Origin: Ectobius pallidus
Lineage: Eukaryota; Arthropoda; Insecta; Blattodea; Ectobiidae
Length of the DNA: 64,000 nucleotides
Direction of reading: 5' to 3'
Assembly: GCA_964059195.1 (NCBI GenBank)
Contig: CAXKWD010000014.1
Span: forward strand, 2,232,001 to 2,296,000
Position numbers and translations under genes: made by a program. Under the pieces are notes generated by a model. It searched no databases. It was not told the origin of the DNA and worked only from the letters and a program-made list of their open reading frames with translations. Below, one piece after another: positions 49,220-62,900 of this stretch (its first letter is position 1; every line of letters starts with the position of its first letter).

Positions 49220-52200
49220 TATCGGTGATATGCTAATGGCATAACAGGGGTTGTAAATTTTTCTTTAATAGAAAAGAATACTGTTGCCTAGCAATGAGTT
49301 TCAAAACACAAAAGTGTGGCCTAGCAATGCCATTTTAAACCGGAAACTGTTGCCTAGCAATGCCATCAAAAAGAACTGTTGATTAGCAACGTCATTTTTG
49401 AACACAATATTGCTACCTATTATAAACGTTTTTAAAATATACTGTTGTGTAGCAATGTCAATATCAGACACAAATATTTTACGTTTCAATGCATTTTTAT
49501 CATGTCGAAACTTTTTCCTTGCAATGTAATTTTTAAAGACAATTTGGCTGCCTAACAATGTAATTTTTCTATCACGAAAGGTTTGCCTAGCAATCCCAGT
49601 CTAAACCGGAAACTGTTGCCTAGCAATTAAGTTTTAAAACAGCTGACTCTTGCTTAGCAATGACATTTTTAACATGAAACTGTAACTTAGCAATGCCATC
49701 TCCAAATACGAAACTGTTGCCTAGCAATGTCTTCTATAAGGAAAAGTTTTTGATCCTTCAATGATCAATTCATACAATGAAAATATCGGTGATATGCTAA
49801 TGTCAAAACATGGGTTGTAAATTTTACTTTAATAGAAAGAATACTGTTGCCTAGCAATTAGTTTTAAAACACGAAAGTGTTGCCTAGCAATGCCATTTTA
49901 AACCGGAAACTGTTGCCTAGCAATGTCATCAAAAAGAACTGTTGCTTAGCAATGTCATTTTTTAACACAATATTGCTACCTATTAAAAGCTTTTAAAAAA
50001 AGATACTGTTGCGTAGCAATGTCAATTTCTGACACGAAACCTTTACCTTTCAATGCATTTTTCAAAGTAGACACTTCTTCCTAGCAATGTAATTTTTAAA
50101 TACAATTTGACTGCCTAACAATGTAATTTTTCTATCACGAAAGTTTTCCCTAGCCATGCTAGTCTAAACCGGAAACTGTTGCCTAGCAATGAAGTTTTAA
50201 AACACCTGACTGTTGCTTAGCAATGACATTTTGAATAAGAAACTGTAGCTTAGCAATGCCATCTCCAAATACGAAACTGTTGCCTAGCAATGTCATCTAT
50301 AAGGAATACCCTTTAATCCCTCAATGATCAATACATACAATGAAAATATCGGTGATATGCTAATGGCATAACAGGGGTTGTAAATTTTTCTTTAATAGAA
50401 AAGAATACTGTTGCCTAGCAATGAGTTTTAAAACACGAAAGTGTTGCCTAGCAATGCCATTTTAAACCGGAAACTGTTGCCTAGCAATGCCATAAAAAAG
50501 AACTGTTGATTAGCAATGTCATTTTTGAACACAATATTGCTACCTATTTAAAGCTTTTAAAAAAAGATACTGTTGCGTAGCAATGTCAATTTCTGACACG
50601 AAACCTTTACCTTTCAATGCATTTTCCAAAGTCGAAACTTCTTCCTAGCAATGTAATTTTTAAAGACAATTTGGCTGCCTATCATCGTAATTTTTCTATC
50701 ACGAATGTTTTTCCTAGTCATGGCAGTCTAAACCGGAAACTGTAGCCTAGCAACGAAGTTTTAAAACACCTGACTGTTGCTTAGCAATGACATTTAGAAC
50801 AAGAAACTGTAGCTTAGCAATGCAATCTCCAAATACGAAACTGTTGCCTAGCAATGTCATCTATAAGGAATAGTTTTTAATCCCTCAATGATCAATACAT
50901 ACAATGAAAATATCGGTGATATGCTAATGGCAAAACATGGGTTGTAAATTTTGCTTTAATAGAAAGAATACTGTTGCCTAGCAATGAGTTTTAAAACACG
51001 AAAGTGTTGCCTAGCAATGCCATTTTAAACCGCAAACTGTTGCCTAGCAATGTCATCAAAAAGAACTGTTGCTTAGTAATGTCATTTTTAAGCACAATAT
51101 TGCTACCTATTATAAACTTTTAAACATATACTGTTGTGTAGCAATGTTAATTTCAGACACCAAACTTTTACTTTTCAATGCATTTTTAAAAGTCGAAACG
51201 TTTTCCTAGCAATGTAATTTTTAAAGACAATTTGGCTGCTTAACAATGTAATTTTTCTATGACGAAAGTTTTGCCTAGCCATGCCAGTCTAAACCGGAAA
51301 CTGTTGCCTAGCAATTCAGTTTTAAAACAACTGACTCTTGCTTAGCAATGACATTTTGAACAAGAAACTGTAGCTTAGCAATGCCATCTCCAAATACGAA
51401 ACTGTTGCCTAGCAATGTCATCTATAACGAATAGTTTTTAATCCTTCAATGATCAATAGATACAATGAAAATATCGGTGATATGCTAATGGCAAAACATG
51501 GGTTGTAAATTTTACTTTAATAGAAAGAATACTGTTGCCTAGCAATGAGTTTTAAAACAAGAAAGTGTTGCCTAGCAATGCCATTTTAAACCAGAAATTG
51601 TTGCCTAGCAATGTCATCAAAAAGAACTGTTGCTTAGCAATGTCATTTTTGAACACAATATTGCTACCTATTAAAAGCTTTTAAAAAAGATACTGTTGCG
51701 TAGCAATGTCAATTTCTGACACGAAACCTTTACCTTTCAATGCATTTTCCAAAGTCGAAACTTCTTCCTAGCAATGTAATTTTTAAAGACAATTTGGCTG
51801 CCTATCAACGTAATTTTTCTATCACGAATGTTTTTCCTAGCCATGCCAGTCTAAACCGGAAACTGTAGCCTAGCAATGAAGTTTTAAAACACCTGACTGT
51901 TGCTTAGCAATGACATTTTGATCAAGAAAGTGTAGCTTAGCAATGCCATCTCCAAATACGAAACTGTTGCCTAGCAATGTCATCTATAAGGAATAGTTCT
52001 TAATCCTTCAATGATCAATACATACAATGAAAATATCGGTGATATGCTAATGTCAAAACATGGGTTGTAAATTTTACTTTAATAGAAAGAATACTGCTGC
52101 CTAGCAATGAGTTTTAAAACACGAAAGTGTTGCCTGGCAATGCCATTTTAAACCAGAAACTGTTGCCTAGCAATGTCATCAAAAAGAACTGTTGCTTAGC

Positions 52201-52595
52201 AATGTCATCTTTAACACAATATTGCTACCTATTTAAAGCTTTTAAAAAAAGATACTGTTGCGTAGCAATGTCAATTTCTGACACGAAACCTTTACCTTTC
52301 AATGCATTTTCCAAAGTCAAAACTTCTTCCCAGCAATTTAATTTTTAAAGACAATTTGGCTGCCTATCAATGTAATTTTTCTATCACGAATGTTTTGCCT
52401 AACCATGCCAGTCTAAACCGGAAACTGTTGCCTAGCAATGAAGTTTTAAAACACCTGACTGTTGCTTAGCAAAGACATTTTGAATAAGAAACTGTAGCTT
52501 AGCAATGCCATCTCCAAATACGAAACTGTTGCCTAGCAATGTCATCTATAAGGAATACCCTTTAATCCCTCAATGATCAATACATACAATGAAAA
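49220..52595 (+). repeat. Hexamer repeat in phase B-C-D-E-F-A (3,376 bp, 2-bp insertion)
   Basis: Anchors are at 49220 (B), 49784 (C), 50347 (D), 50911 (E), 51472 (F) and 52034 (A). The extra 2 bp are in B, where GCATTTTTATCATGTCG (near 49490-49506) replaces GCATTTTTCATGTCG. B also has ACACAAAAGTGTGGCC near 49307, shared with the B monomer at 27859, and E has TTTTTAAGCAC, shared with 29548 and 32922. Confidence 0.9.
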
Positions 52596-55500
52596 TATCG
52601 GTGATATGCTAATGGCATAACAGGGGTTGTAAATTTTTCTTTAATAGAAAAGAATACTGTTGCCTAGCAATGAGTTTCAAAACACGAAAGTGTTGCCTAG
52701 CAATGCCATTTTAAACCGGAAACTGTTGCCTAGCAATGCCATCAAAAAGAACTGTTGATTAGCAACGTCATTTTTGAACACAATATTGCTACCTATTATA
52801 AACGTTTTTAAAATATACTGTTGTGTAGCAATGTCAATATCAGACACAAATATTTTACGTTTCAATGCATTTTTCATGTCGAAACTTTTTCCTTGCAATG
52901 TAATTTTTAAAGACAATTTGGCTGCCTAACAATGTAATTTTTCTATCACGAAAGGTTTGCCTAGCAATCCCAGTCTAAACCGGAAACTGTTGCCTAGCAA
53001 TTAAGTTTTAAAACAGCTGACTCTTGCTTAGCAATGACATTTTTAACATGAAACTGTAACTTAGCAATGCCATCTCCAAATACGAAACTGTTGCCTAGCA
53101 ATGTCTTCTATAAGGAAAAGTTTTTGATCCTTCAATGATCAATTCATACAATGAAAATATCGGTGATATGCTAATGTCAAAACATGGGTTGTAAATTTTA
53201 CTTTAATAGAAAGAATACTGTTGCCTAGCAATTAGTTTTAAAACACGAAAGTGTTGCCTAGCAATGCCATTTTAAACCGGAAACTGTTGCCTAGCAATGT
53301 CATCAAAAAGAACTGTTGCTTAGCAATGTCATTTTTTAACACAATATTGCTACCTATTAAAAGCTTTTAAAAAAAGATACTGTTGCGTAGCAATGTCAAT
53401 TTCTGACACGAAACCTTTACCTTTCAATGCATTTTTCAAAGTAGACACTTCTTCCTAGCAATGTAATTTTTAAATACAATTTGACTGCCTAACAATGTAA
53501 TTTTTCTATCACGAAAGTTTTCCCTAGCCATGCTAGTCTAAACCGGAAACTGTTGCCTAGCAATGAAGTTTTAAAACACCTGACTGTTGCTTAGCAATGA
53601 CATTTTGAATAAGAAACTGTAGCTTAGCAATGCCATCTCCAAATACGAAACTGTTGCCTAGCAATGTCATCTATAAGGAATACCCTTTAATCCCTCAATG
53701 ATCAATACATACAATGAAAATATCGGTGATATGCTAATGGCATAACAGGGGTTGTAAATTTTTCTTTAATAGAAAAGAATACTGTTGCCTAGCAATGAGT
53801 TTTAAAACACGAAAGTGTTGCCTAGCAATGCCATTTTAAACCGGAAACTGTTGCCTAGCAATGTCATCAAAAAGAACTGTTGCTTAGTAATGTCATTTTT
53901 AAACACAATATTGCTACCTATTATAAACTTTTAAACATATACTGTTGTGTAGCAATGTTAATTTCAGACACCAAACTTTTACTTTTCAATGCATTTTTAA
54001 AAGTCGAAACGTTTTCCTAGCAATGTAATTTTTAAAGACAATTTGGCTGCTTAACAATGTAATTTTTCTATGACGAAAGTTTTGCCTAGCCATGCCAGTC
54101 TAAACCGGAAACTGTTGCCTAGCAATTCAGTTTTAAAACAACTGACTCTTGCTTAGCAATGACATTTTGAACAAGAAACTGTAGCTTAGCAATGCCATCT
54201 CCAAATACGAAACTGTTGCCTAGCAATGTCATCTATAACGAATAGTTTTTAATCCTTCAATGATCAATAGATACAATGAAAATATCGGTGATATGCTAAT
54301 GGCAAAACATGGGTTGTAAATTTTACTTTAATAGAAAGAATACTGTTGCCTAGCAATGAGTTTTAAAACAAGAAAGTGTTGCCTAGCAATGCCAATTTAA
54401 ACCAGAAATTGTTGCCTAGCAATGTCATCAAAAAGAACTGTTGCTTAGCAATGTCATTTTTGAACACAATATTGCTACCTATTAAAAGCTTTTAAAAAAG
54501 ATACTGTTGCGTAGCAATGTCAATTTCTGACACGAAACCTTTACCTTTCAATGCATTTTCCAAAGTCGAAACTTCTTCCTAGCAATGTAATTTTTAAAGA
54601 CAATTTGGCTGCCTATCAACGTAATTTTTCTATCACGAATGTTTTTCCTAGCCATGCCAGTCTAAACCGGAAACTGTAGCCTAGCAATGAAGTTTTAAAA
54701 CACCTGACTGTTGCTTAGCAATGACATTTTGATCAAGAAACTGTAGCTTAGCAATGCCATCTCCAAATACGAAACTGTTGCCTAGCAATGTCATCTATAA
54801 GGAATAGTTCTTAATCCTTCAATGATCAATACATACAATGAAAATATCGGTGATATGCTAATGTCAAAACATGGGTTGTAAATTTTACTTTAATAGAAAG
54901 AATACTGCTGCCTAGCAATGAGTTTTAAAACACGAAAGTGTTGCCTAGCAATGCCATTTTAAACCAGAAACTGTTGCCTAGCAATGTCATAAAAAAGAAC
55001 TGTTGCTTAGCAATGTCATTTTTGAACACAATATTGCTACCTATTAAAAGCTTTTAAAAAAAGATACTGTTGCGTAGCAATGTCAATTTCTGACACGAAA
55101 CCTTTACCTTTCAATGCATTTTCCAAAGTGGAAACTTCTTCCTAGCAATGTAATTTTTAAAGACAAATTGACAGCCTAACAATGTAATTTTTCTATCACG
55201 AAAGTTTTCCCTAGCCATGCCAGTCTAAAAAGAAACTGTAGCCTAGCAATGAAGTTTTAAAACACCTGACTGTTGCTTAGCAATGACATTTTGAACAAGA
55301 AACTGTAGCTTAGCAATGCCATCTCCAAATACGAAACTGTTGCCTAGGAATGTCATCTACAAGGAATAGTTTTTAATCCCTCAATGATCAATACATACAA
55401 TGAAAATATCGGTGATATGCTAATGGCAAAACATGGGTTGTAAATTTTGCTTTAATAGAAAGAATACTGTTGCCTAGCAATGAGTTTTAAAACACGAAAG

Positions 55501-57091
55501 TGTTGCCTAGGAATGCCATTTTAAACCCGAAACTGTTGCCTAGCAATGTCTTCAAAAAGAATTGTTGCTTAGCAATGTCATTTTTAAACACAATATTGCT
55601 ACCTATTATAAACTTTTTTAAAATATACTGTTGTGTAGCAATGTCAATATCAGACACAAATATTTTACGTTTCAATGCATTTTTCATGTCGAAACTTTTT
55701 CCTTGCAATGTAATTTTTAAAGACAATTTGGCTGCCTAACAATGTAATTTTTCTATCACGAAAGGTTTGCCTAGCAATCCCAGTCTAAACCGGAAACTGT
55801 TGCCTAGCAATTAAGTTTTAAAACAGCTGAATCTTGCTTAGCAATGACATTTTTAACATGAAACTGTAACTTAGCAATGCCATCTCCAAATACGAAACTG
55901 TTGCCTAGCAATGTCTTCTATAAGGAAAAGTTTTTGATCCTTCAATGATCAATTCATACAATGAAAATATCGGTGATATGCTAATGTCAAAACATGGGTT
56001 GTAAATTTTACTTTAATAGAAAGAATACTGTTGCCTAGCAATTAGTTTTAAAACACGAAAGTGTTGCCTAGCAATGCCATTTTAAACCGGAAACTGTTGC
56101 CTAGCAATGTCATCGAAAAGAACTGTTGCTTAGCAATGTCATTTTTTAACACAATATTGCTACCTATTAAAAGCTTTTAAAAAAAGATACTGTTGCGTAG
56201 CAATGTCAATTTCTGACACGAAACCTTTACCTTTCAATGCATTTTTCAAAGTAGACACTTCTTCCTAGCAATGTAATTTTTAAATACAATTTGACTGCCT
56301 AACAATGTAATTTTTCTATCACGAAAGTTTTCCCTAGCCATGCTAGTCTATACCGGAAACTGTTGCCTAGCAATGAAGTTTTAAAACACCTGACTGTTGC
56401 TTAGCAATGACATTTTGAATAAGAAACTGTAGCCTTGCAATGCCATCTCCAAATACGAAACTGTTGCCTAGCAATGTCATCTGTAAGGAATAGTTTTTAA
56501 TCCTTCAATGATCAATAGATACAATGAAAATATCGGTGATATGCTAATGTCAAAACATGGTTTGTAAATTTTACTTTAATAGAAAGAATACTGATGCTTA
56601 GCAATGAGTTTTAAAACACGAAAGTGTTGCCTAGCAATGCCATTTTAAACCGGAAACTGTTGCCTAGCAATGGCATCAAAAAGAACTGTTGCTTAGCAAT
56701 GTAATTTTAAACACATTATTACTACCTATTATAAACTTTTAAATAATATACTGTTGCGTAGCAATGTCAATTTCTGACACGAAACCTTTACCTTTCAATG
56801 CATTTTTCAAATTCGAAACTTCTTCCTAGCAATGTAATTTTTAAAGACAATTTGGCTACCTAACAATGTAATTTTTCTATCACGAATGTTTTGCCTAGTC
56901 ATGCCAGTCTAAACCGGAAACTGTTGCCTAACAATGAAGTTTTAAAACACCTGACTGTTGCTTAGCAATGACATTTTGAATAAGAAACTGTAGCTTAGCA
57001 ATGCCATCTCCAAATACGAAACTGTTGCCTAGCAATGTCATCTATAAGGAATACCCTTTAATCCCTCAATGATCAATACATACAATGAAAA
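52596..57091 (+). repeat. Eight-monomer block B-C-D/E-F-G-H-I-J
   Basis: Anchors are at 52596 (B), 53158 (C), 53721 (D/E hybrid), 54283 (F), 54845 (G), 55407 (H), 55968 (I) and 56531 (J). The first six copy the start of the 13-monomer super-repeat (offset 17,989 from 34607), including GTCTTCAAAAAGAATTG in H. At I it continues to J instead of D, so it is a shortened or recombined relative of the 13-mer. Confidence 0.88.
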
Positions 57092-59901
57092 TATCGGTGA
57101 TATGCTAATGGCATAACAGGGGTTGTAAATTTTTCTTTAATAGAAAAGAATACTGTTGCCTAGCAATGAGTTTCAAAACACAAAAGTGTTGCCTAGCAAT
57201 GCCATTTTAAACCGGAAACTGTTGCCTAGCAATGCCATCAAAAAGAACTGTTGATTAGCAACGTCATTTTTGAACACAATATTGCTACCTATTATAAACG
57301 TTTTTAAAATATACTGTTGTGTAGCAATGTCAATATCAGACACAAATATTTTACGTTTCAATGCATTATTCATGTCGAAACTTTTTCCTTGCAATGTAAT
57401 TTTTAAAGACAATTTGGCTGCCTAACAATGTAATTTTTCTATCACGAAAGGTTTGCCTAGCAATCCCAGTCTAAACCGGAAACTGTTGCCTAGCAATTAA
57501 GTTTTAAAACAGCTGACTCTTGCTTAGCAATGACCTTTTTAACATGAAACTGTAACTTAGCAATGCCATCTCCAAATACGAAACTGTTGCCTAGCAATGT
57601 CTTCTATAAGGAAAAGTTTTTGATCCTTCAATGATCAATTCATACAATGAAAATATCGGTGATATGCTAATGTCAAAACATGGGTTGTAAATTTTACTTT
57701 AATAGAAAGAATACTGTTGCCTAGCAATTAGTTTTAAAACACGAAAGTGTTGCCTAGCAATGCCATTTTAAACCGGAAACTGTTGCCTAGCAATGTCATC
57801 AAAAAGAACTGTTGCTTAGCAATGTCATTTTTTAACACAATATTGCTACCTATTAAAAGCTTTTAAAAAAAGATACTGTTGCGTAGCAATGTCAATTTCT
57901 GACACGAAACCTTTACCTTTCAATGCATTTTTCAAAGTAGACACTTCTTCCTAGCAATGTAATTTTTAAATACAATTTGACTGCCTAACAATGTAATTTT
58001 TCTATCACGAAAGTTTTCCCTAGCCATGCTAGTCTAAACCGGAAACTGTTGCCTAGCAATGAAGTTTTAAAACACCTGACTGTTGCTTAGCAATGACATT
58101 TTGAATAAGAAACTGTAGCTTAGCAATGCAATCTCCAAATACGAAACTGTTGCCTAGCAATGTCATCTATAAGGAATAGTTTTTAATCCCTCAATGATCA
58201 ATACATACAATGAAAATATCGGTGATATGCTAATGGCAAAACATGGGTTGTAAATTTTGCTTTAATAGAAAGAATACTGTTGCCTAGCAATGAGTTTTAG
58301 AACACGAAAGTGTTGCCTAGCAATGCCATTTTAAACCGCAAACTGTTGCCTAGCAATGTCATCAAAAAGAACTGTTGCTTAGTAATGTCATTTTTAAGCA
58401 CAATATTGCTACCTATTATAAACTTTTAAACATATACTGTTGTGTAGCAATGTTAATTTCAGACACCAAACTTTTACTTTTCAATGCATTTTTAAAAGTC
58501 GAAACGTTTTCCTAGCAATGTAATTTTTAAAGACAATTTGGCTGCTTAACAATGTAATTTTTCTATGACGAAAGTTTTGCCTAGCCATGCCAGTCTAAAC
58601 CGGAAACTGTTGCCTAGCAATTCAGTTTTAAAACAACTGACTCTTGCTTAGCAATGACATTTTGAACAAGAAACTGTAGCTTAGCAATGCCATCTCCAAA
58701 TACGAAACTGTTGCCTAGCAATGTCATCTATAACGAATAGTTTTTAATCCTTCAATGATCAATAGATACAATGAAAATATCGGTGATATGCTAATGGCAA
58801 AACATGGGTTGTAAATTTTACTTTAATAGAAAGAATACTGTTGCCTAGCAATGAGTTTTAAAACAAGAAAGTGTTGCCTAGCAATGCCATTTTAAACCAG
58901 AAATTGTTGCCTAGCAATGTCATCAAAAAGAACTGTTGCTTAGCAATGTCATTTTTGAACACAATATTGCTACCTATTAAAAGCTTTTAAAAAAGATACT
59001 GTTGCGTAGCAATGTCAATTTCTGACACGAAACCTTTACCTTTCAATGCATTTTCCAAAGTCGAAACTTCTTCCTAGCAATGTAATTTTTAAAGACAATT
59101 TGGCTGCCTATCAACGTAATTTTTCTATCACGAATGTTTTTCCTAGCCATGCCAGTCTAAACCGGAAACTGTAGCCTAGCAATGAAGTTTTAAAACACCT
59201 GACTGTTGCTTAGCAATGACATTTTGATCAAGAAAGTGTAGCTTAGCAATGCCATCTCCAAATACGAAACTGTTGCCTAGCAATGTCATCTATAAGGAAT
59301 AGTTCTTAATCCTTCAATGATCAATACATACAATGAAAATATCGGTGATATGCTAATGTCAAAACATGGGTTGTAAATTTTACTTTAATAGAAAGAATAC
59401 TGCTGCCTAGCAATGAGTTTTAAAACACGAAAGTGTTGCCTGGCAATGCCATTTTAAACCAGAAACTGTTGCCTAGCAATGTCATCAAAAAGAACTGTTG
59501 CTTAGCAATGTCATCTTTAACACAATATTGCTACCTATTTAAAGCTTTTAAAAAAAGATACTGTTGCGTAGCAATGTCAATTTCTGACACGAAACCTTTA
59601 CCTTTCAATGCATTTTCCAAAGTCAAAACTTCTTCCCAGCAATTTAATTTTTAAAGACAATTTGGCTGCCTATCAATGTAATTTTTCTATCACGAATGTT
59701 TTGCCTAACCATGCCAGTCTAAACCGGAAACTGTTGCCTAGCAATGAAGTTTTAAAACACCTGACTGTTGCTTAGCAAAGACATTTTGAATAAGAAACTG
59801 TAGCTTAGCAATGCCATCTCCAAATACGAAACTGTTGCCTAGCAATGTCATCTATAAGGAATACCCTTTAATCCCTCAATGATCAATACATACAATGAAA
59901 A
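57092..59901 (+). repeat. Five-monomer block B-C/D-E-F-A
   Basis: Anchors are at 57092 (B), 57654 (C/D hybrid), 58217 (E), 58778 (F) and 59340 (A, second subtype). The hybrid is C for most of its length and takes a D tail (TTAGCAATGCAATC and TAGTTTTTAATCCC) after a switch at about 58107-58129, so D as a separate monomer is lost. B has a private GCATTATTCATG near 57363, E has GTTTTAGAACACG near 58292 and the hybrid has ATGACCTTTTT near 57530. Confidence 0.87.
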
Positions 59902-62900
59902 TATCGGTGATATGCTAATGGCATAACAGGGGTTGTAAATTTTTCTTTAATAGAAAAGAATACTGTTGCCTAGCAATGAGTTTCAAAACACGAAAGTGTT
60001 GCCTAGCAATGCCATTTTAAACCGGAAACTGTTGCCTAGCAATGCCATCAAAAAGAACTGTTGATTAGCAATGTCATTTTTGAACACAAAATTGCTAACT
60101 ATTTAAAGCTTTTAAAAAAATATACTGTTGCGTAGCAATGTCAATTTCTGACACGAAAACTTTACCTTTCAATGCATTTTCCAAAGTCGAAACTTCTTCC
60201 TAGCAATGTAATTTTTAAAGACAATTTGGCTGCCTATCAACGTAATTTTTCTATCACGAATGTTTTTCCTAGCCATGCCAGTCTAAACCGGAAACTGTAG
60301 CCTAGCAATGAAGTTTTAAAACACCTGACTGATGCTTAGCAATGACATTTAGAACAAGAAACTGTAGCTTAGCAATGCCATCTCCAAATACGAAACTGTT
60401 GCCTAGCAATGTCATCTATAAGGAATAGTTTTTAATCCTTCAATGATCAATACATACAATGAAAATATCGGTGATATGCTAATGTCAAAACATGGGTTGT
60501 AAATTTTACTTTAATAGAAAGAATACTGCTGCCTAGCAATGAGTTTTAAAACACGAAAGTGTTGCCTAGCAATGCCATTTTAAACCAGAAACTGTTGCCT
60601 AGCAATGTCATCAAAAAGAACTGTTGCTTAGCAATGTCATTTTTGAACACAATATTGCTACCTATTAAAAGCTTTTAAAAAAAGATACTGTTGCGTAGCA
60701 ATGTCAATTTCTGACACGAAACCTTTACCTTTCAATGCATTTTCCAAAGTGGAAACTTCTTCCTAGCAATGTAATTTTTAAAGACAAATTGACAGCCTAA
60801 CAATGTAATTTTTCTATCACGAAAGTTTTCCCTAGCCATGCCAGTCTAAAAAGAAACTGTAGCCTAGCAATGAAGTTTTAAAACACCTGACTGTTGCTTA
60901 GCAATGACATTTTGAACAAGAAACTGTAGCTTAGCAATGCCATCTCCAAATACGAAACTGTTGCCTAGGAATGTCATCTACAAGGAATAGTTTTTAATCC
61001 CTCAATGATCAATACATACAATGAAAATATCGGTGATATGCTAATGGCAAAACATGGGTTGTAAATTTTGCTTTAATAGAAAGAATACTGTTGCCTAGCA
61101 ATGAGTTTTAAAACACGAAAGTGTTGCCTAGGAATGCCATTTTAAACCCGAAACTGTTGCCTAGCAATGTCATCAAAAAGAATTGTTGCTTAGCAATGTC
61201 ATTTTTAAACACAATATTGCTACCTATTATAAACTTTTTTAAAATATACTGTTGTGTAGCAATGTCAATATCAGACACAAATATTTTACGTTTCAATGCA
61301 TTTTTCATGTCGAAACTTTTTCCTTGCAATGTAATTTTTAAAGACAATTTGGCTGCCTAACAATGTAATTTTTCTATCACGAAAGGTTTGCCTAGCAATC
61401 CCAGTCTAAACCGGAAACTGTTGCCTAGCAATTAAGTTTTAAAACAGCTGAATCTTGCTTAGCAATGACATTTTTAACATGAAACTGTAACTTAGCAATG
61501 CCATCTCCAAATACGAAACTGTTGCCTAGCAATGTCTTCTATAAGGAAAAGTTTTTGATCCTTCAATGATCAATTCATACAATGAAAATATCGGTGATAT
61601 GCTAATGTCAAAACATGGGTTGTAAATTTTACTTTAATAGAAAGAATACTGTTGCCTAGCAATTAGTTTTAAAACACGAAAGTGTTGCCTAGCAATGCCA
61701 TTTTAAACCGGAAACTGTTGCCTAGCAATGTCATCGAAAAGAACTGTTGCTTAGCAATGTCATTTTTTAACACAATATTGCTACCTATTAAAAGCTTTTA
61801 AAAAAAGATACTGTTGCGTAGCAATGTCAATTTCTGACACGAAACCTTTACCTTTCAATGCATTTTTCAAAGTAGACACTTCTTCCTAGCAATGTAATTT
61901 TTAAATACAATTTGACTGCCTAACAATGTAATTTTTCTATCACGAAAGTTTTCCCTAGCCATGCTAGTCTATACCGGAAACTGTTGCCTAGCAATGAAGT
62001 TTTAAAACACCTGACTGTTGCTTAGCAATGACATTTTGAATAAGAAACTGTAGCCTTGCAATGCCATCTCCAAATACGAAACTGTTGCCTAGCAATGTCA
62101 TCTGTAAGGAATAGTTTTTAATCCTTCAATGATCAATAGATACAATGAAAATATCGGTGATATGCTAATGTCAAAACATGGTTTGTAAATTTTACTTTAA
62201 TAGAAAGAATACTGATGCTTAGCAATGAGTTTTAAAACACGAAAGTGTTGCCTAGCAATGCCATTTTAAACCGGAAACTGTTGCCTAGCAATGGCATCAA
62301 AAAGAACTGTTGCTTAGCAATGTAATTTTAAACACATTATTGCTACCTATTATAAACTTTTAAATAATATACTGTTGCGTAGCAATGTCAATTTCTGACA
62401 CGAAACCTTTACCTTTCAATGCATTTTTCAAATTCGAAACTTCTTCCTAGCAATGTAATTTTTAAAGACAATTTGGCTACCTAACAATGTAATTTTTCTA
62501 TCACGAATGTTTTGCCTAGTCATGCCAGTCTAAACCGGAAACTGTTGCCTAACAATGAAGTTTTATAACACCTGACTGTTGCTTAGCAATGACATTTTGA
62601 ATAAGAAACTGTAGCTTAGCAATGCCATCTCCAAATACAAAACTGTTGCCTAGCAATGTCATCTGTAAGGAATAGTTCTTAATCCTTCAATGATCAATAC
62701 ATACAATGAAAATATCGGTGATATGCTAATGTCAAAACATGGGTTGTAAATTTTACTTTAATAGAAAGAATACTGCTGCCTAGCAATGAGTTTTAAAACA
62801 CGAAAGTGTTGCCTGGCAATGCCATTTTAAACCAGAAACTGTTGCCTAGCAATGTCATCAAAAAGAACTGTTGCTTAGGAATGTCATCTTTAACACAATA